Positions 15,835-23,268 of a DNA stretch of 39,506 nucleotides are shown in pieces (positions within the stretch are counted from its first letter, which is position 1; each line of letters opens with the position of its first letter). This DNA is from an uncultured Candidatus Melainabacteria bacterium (GTDB lineage: Bacteria; Cyanobacteriota; Vampirovibrionia; Gastranaerophilales; Gastranaerophilaceae), in the NCBI GenBank assembly GCA_946055575.1, contig CAMGGL010000005.1, positions 1-39,506 on the forward strand. Direction: 5' to 3'. The notes below the pieces were generated by a model, which was not told where the DNA came from, did no database searches, and saw only the letters and a program-made list of their open reading frames with translations. The translations under genes and the position numbers were made by a program.

Positions 15835-17205
15835 ATGAAAAAAACGGCATTCCTTTGGCTTTACATTGTTGCAATTATTGCATCTTTGGGCGGATTATTG
15901 TCAGGTTACGATACAGGAGTTATCTCAGGTGCTTTATTGTTTATAAACGAGAGTTGGGATTTATCGGATTCCATGCAGGGAATTTTGGTAAGTTCTGTTT
16001 TAATTGGAGCGGTTATTGGTGCTGCTACAAATGGTATTCTTGCTGATATTTTTGGAAGGAAAAAGATAATTATTGCAACCGCAGTAATATTTGTTTTGGG
16101 CTCTGTGTTGTGTGGTTTTGCCCCAAATATTTATGTACTGATAGCATCAAGAATATTAGTGGGACTTGCTGTAGGTATTGTTAATTTTGTTGTACCACTT
16201 TATTTGTCAGAAATTTCACCAAAGACATTACGGGGAACTTTAGTTTCTTTATATCAATGGGCAATAACCGCAGGTATTTTGTTCTCTTATTTTATCAACG
16301 CTGTTTTTGCTCAGGCTGTGTACAATTGGCGTTGGATGCTTTTTGCGGGAGTTCTGCCGGGAATGGTTCTTCTTGTCGGAATGTTGTTTATGAGTGATAC
16401 TCCACGTTGGCTTGTGCGCAAAAATAGAATAGATGAAGCGAAAAAAGTTATTACAAAAATTGATACAACTGTTAATCCGGATGAGGAAATTAAACAAATA
16501 CAATTGTCTCTTAATGCAGAAACTTCTGATAACAATACAAAGTTTGTGTTCAAAAAATGGATGATTATGCCTTTTGTCGTCGGAATTGGTATTATGTTTG
16601 CACAAATTTGCACAGGTATAAATACAATTATTTACTATGCTCCTACAATATTTAAAACTGCCGGCTTTGATTCAAATTTGAATGCAATTTATGCAACAAC
16701 AGGTATTGGAGTTGTTAATTTTATTATGACTATTGTTGCGGTATTTTTTACCGATAGAATCGGCAGAAAACCATTATTATATGTTGGATTAACAGGAGTT
16801 ATGCTAAGTTTGTTGGCTCTTGGCTCTGCTTTTGCCTTTGAGTCAGTGTTAGGTGATAATCTAAAATGGGTTGCTGTCGGAAGTTTGGTTACTTATATTG
16901 TATGTTTTGCAATGAGTTTAGGACCGATTGGCTGGATTATTGTTTCTGAAGTCTTTCCTTTGAAAATAAGAGGTCTTGCAATGAGTATTTGTACTGTTGC
17001 AAACTTTGCCTTCAATTTCTTTGTTGTTGGAAGTTTCCCTGTTTTAATTAATAGAATTGGCGGTGCTTATACTTTCTGGGGATTTGCGGCTGTTTCGTTA
17101 CTTTGTATATTCTTTGTTTATTTTTGCGTGCCTGAAACTAAAGGTATTTCGTTGGAACAGATTGAACAAAATTGGCTCAAGGGTGTAAAACCAAGAGAGT
17201 TTTAA
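15835..17205 (+). CDS. MFS sugar porter (sugar:H+ symporter)
   Basis: Inner-membrane transporter of the sugar porter family (XylE/AraE/GalP-like), 456 aa with twelve predicted helices. Family marks: GLLSGYDTGVISGAL in TM1, DIFGRKK in the loop after TM2, PLYLSEISPKTLRG, QICTGINTIIYYAPTIF in TM7, DRIGRKPLL and the C-terminal VPETKGISLEQIE. The usual PESPR appears as SDTPRWL. The substrate is probably a hexose or pentose but is not decidable. Start at ATG 15835: AGGAG lies seven bases upstream, and the ORF-track start at 15808 has none. No sugar catabolic gene is next to it. Confidence 0.93.
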   Translation: MKKTAFLWLYIVAIIASLGGLLSGYDTGVISGALLFINESWDLSDSMQGILVSSVLIGAVIGAATNGILADIFGRKKIIIATAVIFVLGSVLCGFAPNIYVLIASRILVGLAVGIVNFVVPLYLSEISPKTLRGTLVSLYQWAITAGILFSYFINAVFAQAVYNWRWMLFAGVLPGMVLLVGMLFMSDTPRWLVRKNRIDEAKKVITKIDTTVNPDEEIKQIQLSLNAETSDNNTKFVFKKWMIMPFVVGIGIMFAQICTGINTIIYYAPTIFKTAGFDSNLNAIYATTGIGVVNFIMTIVAVFFTDRIGRKPLLYVGLTGVMLSLLALGSAFAFESVLGDNLKWVAVGSLVTYIVCFAMSLGPIGWIIVSEVFPLKIRGLAMSICTVANFAFNFFVVGSFPVLINRIGGAYTFWGFAAVSLLCIFFVYFCVPETKGISLEQIEQNWLKGVKPREF

Positions 17206-17221
17206 TTTTGTCTTGTTGATA

Positions 17222-17227
17222 TATAAT
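17222..17227 (+). promoter_or_regulatory. -10 box of tcdA, leaderless geometry
   Basis: TATAAT, then six bases (TAGATT... ending before 17234), then ATG 17234. No Shine-Dalgarno is present between them. Confidence 0.55.
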
Positions 17228-17233
17228 TAGATT

Positions 17234-17947
17234 ATGCTTTCGGAAAAATTTGCAAGAACAGAACTTTTACTTGGTGAAAAGGCAATGAAAAAATTGTCAC
17301 AATCCAGGGTTGCAGTTTTTGGAATTGGCGGAGTTGGCGGTTATGTTGTTGAGGCTTTGGTAAGAAGCGGGCTTGGAGCTATAGATTTAATTGATAATGA
17401 TACTGTTGATATTACAAATTTAAATCGTCAAATTATTGCAAAGACTTCTAATATCGGTATTCCTAAAGTTGAAGTTGCAAAGTCAAGAATTTTGGAAATC
17501 AATCCTGATGTTAAAATACAAACTTTTCAACTTTTTTATACTCCGGAAACCAAATCAATGTTTGACTTTTCTTCTTATGATTATGTAGTGGATGCAATAG
17601 ATACAGTAACCGCAAAATTATCACTTATTGAAGAAACAAAAAAGACATCTACTCCGATAATTTGTTCTATGGGAACAGGAAATAAACTGGAACCGACAAT
17701 GCTCGAGGTTGCTGATATTTCAAAAACGTCAGTTTGTCCTCTCGCTCGAGTTATCAGAACAGAACTGAAAAAACGTGGTATAAAAGATGTGAAGGTTGTA
17801 TACTCAAAAGAAATTCCGATAAAGCCCGCAAAATCAATGGAAAATATCCCGGATGGAAAACACCAAATACCGGGCAGTAACTCTTTTGTTCCTGCAACTG
17901 CGGGTTTGATTATTGCATCAGAAGTTATTAAAGACTTAATTAAATAA
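17234..17947 (+). CDS. tcdA: tRNA threonylcarbamoyladenosine dehydratase
   Basis: E1-like (ThiF/HesA/MoeB superfamily) enzyme, 237 aa, which activates t6A37 of tRNA with ATP to form cyclic t6A. The N-terminal RTELLLGEKAMKKL is typical of TcdA/YgdL. The nucleotide-binding loop is GIGGVGGYVVEALVRSGLG, followed by DNDTVDITNLNRQ with its ATP-contacting Asp, Asn and Arg. The VVDAIDTVTAK and CSMGTGNKLEP blocks are also family-typical. Length and motifs distinguish it from ThiF and MoeB. The start has no Shine-Dalgarno but has a -10 box six bases upstream. Its last 8 bases overlap the convergent membrane-protein gene. Confidence 0.92.
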   Translation: MLSEKFARTELLLGEKAMKKLSQSRVAVFGIGGVGGYVVEALVRSGLGAIDLIDNDTVDITNLNRQIIAKTSNIGIPKVEVAKSRILEINPDVKIQTFQLFYTPETKSMFDFSSYDYVVDAIDTVTAKLSLIEETKKTSTPIICSMGTGNKLEPTMLEVADISKTSVCPLARVIRTELKKRGIKDVKVVYSKEIPIKPAKSMENIPDGKHQIPGSNSFVPATAGLIIASEVIKDLIK

Positions 17948-19043
17948 CCTTAGGTATAAATCTGTATTTTACTTTTTCAACATATTTTTTGTATTCTTCG
18001 TCTTTGATAAGATGACGTTCTTCCGTAACCGCCCTTAAATAATATATGTATACCCAAGCTAAAATTCCCAATATAATAAAGAATTTACTACCGGTTTCTT
18101 CTGCCGGAAGAATGAACAATGGAATACTTGTTGTTATAATATAGCAAATTTGCATTGAATAGTCGGGATGCCTAATTATATTATAAGGAAAACCTGTTAC
18201 TATACCTCTGTTTGTCAGGTTTCCGGCTTTTGTTCCCAGTCTGATAATGGCAATCAGACTGAAAAGATTTGCTGCAATAGCTATAATGTATAATGCAGTT
18301 AGCATGTTTTGATTGTCTACCGGCAGTAATGATTGTTCAGTTAGATTTAACACTTGGTTAGTAAAAATTATTATCGGATAATAGCAAATTATACAAGAGA
18401 ATACTCCCAAAGGTGTTGTATCTGCGGATTTGATTTTGTTTCTAAAGATATCCAGTTCTGTAAGGTAGCTTATGGAATAAATTACCAAAGTGAAAGTAAA
18501 TATTAACTTAAGCCACATATCACCGGTATCTATTATATATTGAATAATTCCGCCGCCAGTATCACCTGTTGTCATATACTGTTGTGCTTGCTGAAACATT
18601 ACTCTCAAAAAATCAATGTTATATCCAAGACTTGGTAAATAATTGCTGCACAACAAAATCATGCTTGAAACCCCAAAGAAACCTTTGATGAAGAATGACA
18701 TAAATGCTTGTTTTTCAAATTCGTTCGGTTCAATGTTGTTTAAAAATTCTTCTGTTGAATTTGTACGTTTTACTTGACGTTTGAAGTATTCAATTACTGC
18801 CACACTCTTTGATTGTAAAATTGATTTTGGTTTTAGGATGAAAAATATAAACGGAGCAATTATTACATAAAGGAGATAATATAAAACAAAGAAAGTTATA
18901 TAGTCAAAACTTTCATTTCCGATAGTTGAATTGTATACCGGACAAAAAGATATAAATGCAAGTATTATTCCGTAAATAAAAAGTGATGAAAAATAATGCT
19001 TAGCGGCATCTTTAAATTGTACTTCTCTTTCTGTACTTCCCAT
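17940..19043 (-). CDS. Membrane protein with C-terminal ICMT/PEMT-like methyltransferase region
   Basis: 367 aa, polytopic with roughly eight to ten helices. The last ~90 residues carry NIIRHPDYSMQICY and, after a hydrophobic hairpin, TEERHLIKDEEYKKYVEKVKYRFIPKV. The RHP-x-Y plus EE...Y...YRF-P pattern is that of the isoprenylcysteine methyltransferase / phospholipid methyltransferase fold, which binds S-adenosylmethionine at the membrane. The substrate is unknown; the long N-terminal membrane region is unlike minimal members. AAGGGAG precedes the ATG. Neighbours give no functional clue. The 3' end overlaps tcdA by 8 bases. Confidence 0.75.
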   Translation of the reverse strand: MGSTEREVQFKDAAKHYFSSLFIYGIILAFISFCPVYNSTIGNESFDYITFFVLYYLLYVIIAPFIFFILKPKSILQSKSVAVIEYFKRQVKRTNSTEEFLNNIEPNEFEKQAFMSFFIKGFFGVSSMILLCSNYLPSLGYNIDFLRVMFQQAQQYMTTGDTGGGIIQYIIDTGDMWLKLIFTFTLVIYSISYLTELDIFRNKIKSADTTPLGVFSCIICYYPIIIFTNQVLNLTEQSLLPVDNQNMLTALYIIAIAANLFSLIAIIRLGTKAGNLTNRGIVTGFPYNIIRHPDYSMQICYIITTSIPLFILPAEETGSKFFIILGILAWVYIYYLRAVTEERHLIKDEEYKKYVEKVKYRFIPKVI

Positions 19044-19105
19044 AATTATCTCCCTTAGTATTTTTTTAATTTATTATATCATGCTTTATAAAATTGAACA
19101 AATTA

Positions 19106-19114
19106 TGCTATAAT
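19106..19114 (+). promoter_or_regulatory. Extended -10 promoter of the small secreted protein gene
   Basis: TG-C-TATAAT, 42 bases before ATG 19157. No convincing -35 hexamer is present, as expected for an extended -10 promoter. Confidence 0.5.
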
Positions 19115-19156
19115 ATCGTTTAGTAAATATAATCGAGTTTAAAAAGAGGTTGAGTA

Positions 19157-19690
19157 ATGAAAAAATGCTTACTTATACTAATGGGCGTGATATTTTCTGT
19201 TTCTGCAGTGCATGCATTCACACAAGATGCATCGTATGAATATTTATCACGTTATAATATTTTAAGATTTGAGGAAGTTTATATGATGCTAAACGGAAGT
19301 ATAAAATCTTCAAATGAACATAACGGAAGATATTATACAAAATTTGAAGATGTATGGAATTATGCTATCAAATATGCTTATCCATATAAATCGATTAAAA
19401 ACGGAATTGTATATGATACCCGTTATAAACAGGAAGTTTTATATGAAAAGTTAAAAGATAATTGTCAAAAATATCCGTCAAATCCATCTGCCACTACTGC
19501 ATGCGCAAAATTAACCATTGATGTAAACGGATTTTCATCAGGGGCTAATAAATATATATCAGATACGACAACCTTAGAACCAAAAGATAGATTTATTCTC
19601 TACCTTTATTCAAACGGAGCAAGAGCGGCAAGCGGTTCAACAGAAGAAATGCTGCTGTACATGGATAATAAAAAAATGAAGTCGTTTTAA
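19157..19690 (+). CDS. Small secreted protein with pseudopilin-like DVNG motif
   Basis: 177 aa, function not recognised. A classical Sec signal peptide (MKKCLLILMGVIFSVSAVHA, cleavage before FTQ) sends it to the periplasm or outside. The mature part is rich in Tyr and Lys. It contains CAKLTIDVNGFSSGANKY followed by a short beta-like end, which resembles the C-IDVNG...N stretch near the end of the prepilin-type proteins in this window. The N-terminus is not a prepilin leader. AAAGAGG lies seven bases before the ATG. It ends one base from the convergent prfB stop. Confidence 0.8.
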   Translation: MKKCLLILMGVIFSVSAVHAFTQDASYEYLSRYNILRFEEVYMMLNGSIKSSNEHNGRYYTKFEDVWNYAIKYAYPYKSIKNGIVYDTRYKQEVLYEKLKDNCQKYPSNPSATTACAKLTIDVNGFSSGANKYISDTTTLEPKDRFILYLYSNGARAASGSTEEMLLYMDNKKMKSF

Positions 19691-19691
19691 C

Positions 19692-20787
19692 TTATGGGTT
19701 TAAGATTCTCTGTTTTAGTGTGGCTTCTATAAAATCTTCTATTTCACCGTTCATAACAGCTTCTACGTTCGCTGTTTCAAATCCTGTTCTGTGGTCTTTA
19801 ACCATTTTGTAAGGGTGAAAAACATAAGACCGTATTTGAGAGCCAAAGTTAATGTCAGCAGAATCTCCCTTTATTTGTGACATTTTTTTTCGGTATTCGT
19901 CTTCTTTTATTGCCAATAGTTTAGATGCGAGGATTTCCATAGCATAAGCTTTATTTTGCAATTGAGAGCGCTCCTGCTGGCATTTTACGACAATTCCTGT
20001 CGGCTTGTGTAATATTCTGACAGCGGTTTCTACCTTGTTTACGTTTTGTCCGCCGGCACCTCCTGAACGCATTGTTGTAATTTCCAAATCTTCTGGGGGT
20101 ATGTTTATTTCTTTTTCAAAATTTTCAATAATCGGTGATACTTCAACAGAGGCAAAACTTGTTTGCCGCTTGCCGTTCGCGTTAAACGGAGATATTCTTA
20201 CAAGTCTGTGTACCCCTTTTTCTGTTTTTGCGTAGCCAAAAGCGTATTTTCCCGTGATTTTGACGGTAGCAGATTTAATACCTGCTTCTTCTCCGTCGAG
20301 TTTATCCAATAAGTCTGATTTCCAGCCTCTGAGTTCAACCCAGCGTAAATACATTCTAAGAAGCATGCTAGCCCAGTCTTGAGCATCTGTTCCACCTGCT
20401 CCGGAATTTATTGTTAAAATTGCATCTGCCGTATCATATTCTCCTGATAGCATTTGCTCAAGCTCAAATTTTTCAAGAATTTTACCGAGTTTTTTGATTT
20501 GATTGTAGGCATCTTTTATTAATTCAGAATCTCCGAGTTCTATGGAAATTTTACAATCTTCAATAATATTTGTCCAAGAATTTAAAGAGTTTAAAGTTTC
20601 TTTTTTTTCTTTAATTTCTTGTCCGAGTTTGGTTGATTTTTCTGTATCAGACCATATTGCAGGATTCTGTATCTCAGTTTCCAAAAAATTCAAATCGGAT
20701 TGGATTTTTAGTGGGTCAAAGATACTCCTTTATGTTATCCAGTTTGGATTCTATAATATTTAATTCTTGTTTTAATTCGGTTTCCAT
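19692..20787 (-). CDS. prfB: Peptide chain release factor 2, with programmed +1 frameshift
   Basis: RF2 terminates translation at UGA and UAA. The coding sequence is two overlapping frames. The first opens at ATG 20787 and encodes 23 codons ending ...KEYL, then an in-frame TGA (20718-20716). A +1 shift at CTT-TGA-C continues with [15 protein letters not shown] and the long ORF to 19692, giving about 364 aa, the usual RF2 length. The ORF-track entry (start 20693) is only the downstream part. Motifs: the stop-codon-reading tripeptide SPF (RISPFNANG) and the peptidyl-hydrolysis motif GGQ ([11 protein letters not shown]). The start has a -10 box six bases upstream and no Shine-Dalgarno. Confidence 0.96.
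20715..20730 (-). other. prfB autoregulatory +1 frameshift site
   Basis: On the minus strand: AAGGAG - TAT - CTT - TGA - C. The internal Shine-Dalgarno, three-base spacer, slippery CTT and in-frame TGA match the well-known E. coli prfB site. When RF2 is scarce the ribosome slips +1 and makes more RF2. Confidence 0.95.
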
Positions 20788-20793
20788 AGGATA

Positions 20794-20843
20794 ATTTTAT
20801 AATAAAAATATTAGGTTGCAATTCATTTAAATGCAGGTATAAT
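20794..20843. promoter_or_regulatory. Divergent promoters of prfB and the 20864 gene sharing one -35 box
   Basis: TTGCAA at 20816-20821 is its own reverse complement. Rightward: 16 bases, then TATAAT (20838-20843). Leftward: 16 bases, then TAAAAT (20799-20794), which is six bases before the prfB ATG. One -35 hexamer could serve both promoters. Confidence 0.55.
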
Positions 20844-20863
20844 TAGAATAAAGAGAGAGATTT

Positions 20864-21631
20864 ATGGAAGTTATTAAATATTTATACAGAATGTTTAACT
20901 CAAAACAAGCTTTACTTGTTCAGATTTCGCTGTTTTCACTTGTGGGGCTGTTCGTTATTTTTTTTAATAACTTAGCACCAAATATTACAAACTTGTTCTT
21001 TGATAATTTTTATGTAAACGCTTTATCAAATGCGAATATTGTCAAGGTCAGTTTAGTTTTTGCTATTTTAATATTTATATACCTTTTTGGGTATTTGTAT
21101 AGAATGTTGGGATCAGTAAATTCAGACGGCTATTTTCAGTTCCCTCAATTTGATTTAGAACCGTTTGTTGCTTTTGTAAGATTTATTCCGCTGCTTTTGG
21201 TTTGGGGAATGTATTATATATTTTTAATTTATGTTTCAACAATGGTTATTGAAAACTATTCTGATTTTAGTTTTATGTATATAATATGCTCACTGGCAAT
21301 TTGTGTAATTCCGTTTGTTGCGATTATTTTTTCTAAATTTGCTAAAGATTTTGCTTATCATACAAAATATTTCGCGATTAGGTATATTTTTAAAATAATA
21401 TATAATTCTTTGGGTAAAGTTATTTTCTTATCCTTGCAATCAATTGTGATTTTTTACTTGGGTTACTTGGTGCTTAATTTTATGTTTACTCATACAGCAC
21501 AAATAAAATCTGAAACGTGGTTATTTGGGGTCAGATATATGATTGTTTGTTTAAGCGTATATTTATTTGTGATTTTAAATCAAGCATATTTAATAGGACT
21601 GGCAAGGATTGCAGATACTATTCGGGAATAA
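20864..21631 (+). CDS. Polytopic membrane protein of unknown function
   Basis: 255 aa with about six hydrophobic helices and few charged residues between them. The general look is of a DUF4013-type membrane protein, but I do not recognise a family with confidence. No catalytic or transport motif is seen; HTAQIKSETW sits in the loop before the last helix. AGAGAGAG precedes the ATG, and a TTGCAA-16-TATAAT promoter lies upstream, diverging from prfB. The final 14 bases overlap the convergent nucleotidase gene. Confidence 0.75.
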   Translation: MEVIKYLYRMFNSKQALLVQISLFSLVGLFVIFFNNLAPNITNLFFDNFYVNALSNANIVKVSLVFAILIFIYLFGYLYRMLGSVNSDGYFQFPQFDLEPFVAFVRFIPLLLVWGMYYIFLIYVSTMVIENYSDFSFMYIICSLAICVIPFVAIIFSKFAKDFAYHTKYFAIRYIFKIIYNSLGKVIFLSLQSIVIFYLGYLVLNFMFTHTAQIKSETWLFGVRYMIVCLSVYLFVILNQAYLIGLARIADTIRE

Positions 21632-23105
21632 TTCTAATTCTTCCATCGTCTTCTATTGCAACAGGTTCTTTAGAATGTTTTAAACAATTTTGAACACAAA
21701 CAGTTGCATCAAACGGATATTTTTCTATAATATTTTGAGGCTGTTTTAACATCGCAAATCCGTCGTTTCCTTCTGCGCAGTAGTCGTTTAGAACTGTTGT
21801 ATAAAATTTATCCGCTCTTGGATTGTTTATATCAATAGGATTATCTTTTCCGTCTTTATCAATGAAACTCATTGCGATTATTTCTCCGTTTGTTTTGACT
21901 GAGTATTTCAATCCTGAAGCGTAGAATATTCCGGGTTTGTTTGCTACGTTTGAGAAAGATTTTGCGGCAAGTTTGAATGCGTCTACAAGATCTTTTTCGG
22001 AGTATTTCATCATATATAATTTGTTTTTAAACGGTAAAATATCTGTTAATATCCTTAAATCAATTTTGCCCGGCTCGAAAAATCCTCGAATATTTGCAGA
22101 TGGTAAGATTGCGATATCACAGTTTAAATCGTTGCGAATACAATCTGTTATGAAATAAGCGTGAGGATTTGGCTCGGTTAAATCGTATTTTAATGCTCCG
22201 GGTGCAGATTTAATATATCCTAAAGTCTCATGTGAGCCGAAAATTTTATCAAAAATATACTTAACTGACTCGTTTCTTCTAAATTCTCTTGTGAAACCTA
22301 TATTATTTTGCATTTTTGTAATAACGCCATTTTGGTCAAATTCTAAATTAAGCACTCCAAAATTTTTACCGTCACGTCCGGCTTGTGTGATAACTACCGG
22401 TTCTCCGGTTTTTGAATAGAATAAATTTTTTCCTTCTTTAATATCAAAAATTAAATCATGAGAGTGACCGCCCAAAATGACATCAATCCCTTGTGTTTGT
22501 GTTGCTATTACTTTATCAAAATTGTAGCCTAAATGTGATAGCAAAATAATTTTATCAACTCCCTGCTTTTGTAGTTTGTTGACTTCGTTTTGAATATCTT
22601 GCAGAGTTTCAATAGCGGAACTTACTTTTATATCGTGTTGAATAATTCCTTCTTTTGATCTTTTATATAAATCAACCGGAGAAGTTCCAATAATGCCATA
22701 TTTATGTCCATTTCGCTCCTCGATAACGGCATTTTTTACTTTTTTGCTCCAATCATTTTTAGGGTTGATTTTTATATTACTTGCCAAAAGATTATAGTTA
22801 ATCATTGGTAAAATCGTACCGATTTTACTTTGCATGTCATATTCGTGATTGCCGACGGCAGTAGAAGTTATGCCTATGTACTTTTGAAACAGTACTGCAA
22901 GTCTGTTTGTTTTTTCATCTTCTCCAATCATAATATCGCCTGAAGATAACTTAAATGTATCAACATCTTTTTGAGATTTCATTCGGCTGTCAAACGCTTT
23001 TGATGCTGAAACTGTACGTTCCATATTTATTGATTTGCCGTGATAATCATTTATATAGAAAATGCTGGTTTTTACGTTATTCTGTTGAGCGATTGGATTT
23101 ATCAT
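21618..23105 (-). CDS. 5'-nucleotidase/UshA-like metallophosphoesterase
   Basis: 495 aa. The N-terminal calcineurin-like domain has the two-metal motifs INDYHGK, SSGD, VGNHEYD, SHLGYNFD and GGHSHD. It is followed by a 5'-nucleotidase C-terminal domain (about residues 300-470, with NPHAYFITD...LPSANIRG), which grips the nucleotide in UshA. It should hydrolyse nucleotides or nucleotide sugars. Start ATG 23105 has AGGGA five bases upstream; the ORF track begins ten codons earlier. Unlike UshA it shows no signal peptide (MINPIAQQNNVKTSIF), so it may be cytoplasmic or use another export route. It overlaps its convergent neighbour by 14 bases. Confidence 0.9.
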   Translation of the reverse strand: MINPIAQQNNVKTSIFYINDYHGKSINMERTVSASKAFDSRMKSQKDVDTFKLSSGDIMIGEDEKTNRLAVLFQKYIGITSTAVGNHEYDMQSKIGTILPMINYNLLASNIKINPKNDWSKKVKNAVIEERNGHKYGIIGTSPVDLYKRSKEGIIQHDIKVSSAIETLQDIQNEVNKLQKQGVDKIILLSHLGYNFDKVIATQTQGIDVILGGHSHDLIFDIKEGKNLFYSKTGEPVVITQAGRDGKNFGVLNLEFDQNGVITKMQNNIGFTREFRRNESVKYIFDKIFGSHETLGYIKSAPGALKYDLTEPNPHAYFITDCIRNDLNCDIAILPSANIRGFFEPGKIDLRILTDILPFKNKLYMMKYSEKDLVDAFKLAAKSFSNVANKPGIFYASGLKYSVKTNGEIIAMSFIDKDGKDNPIDINNPRADKFYTTVLNDYCAEGNDGFAMLKQPQNIIEKYPFDATVCVQNCLKHSKEPVAIEDDGRIRIIPE

Positions 23106-23204
23106 CTCGGTCCCTTTAGCATGAAAACACATCAAAAAATTTTTTGTTGTTTGTTATATACTTTTTTTTACATTTGTTAAAATTTACAAAGAAATTAATA
23201 ACGG

Positions 23205-23233
23205 TTTACATTGCTTTTTGCTTTTAATATAAT
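23205..23233 (+). promoter_or_regulatory. Sigma70-type promoter of glyS
   Basis: TTTACA (23205-23210), 17-base spacer, TATAAT (23228-23233), about 28 bases of leader with AAGGA before ATG 23269. Confidence 0.75.
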
Positions 23234-23268
23234 GTTGTCAAAATTACAGATAAACAGAAGGACAAAAG

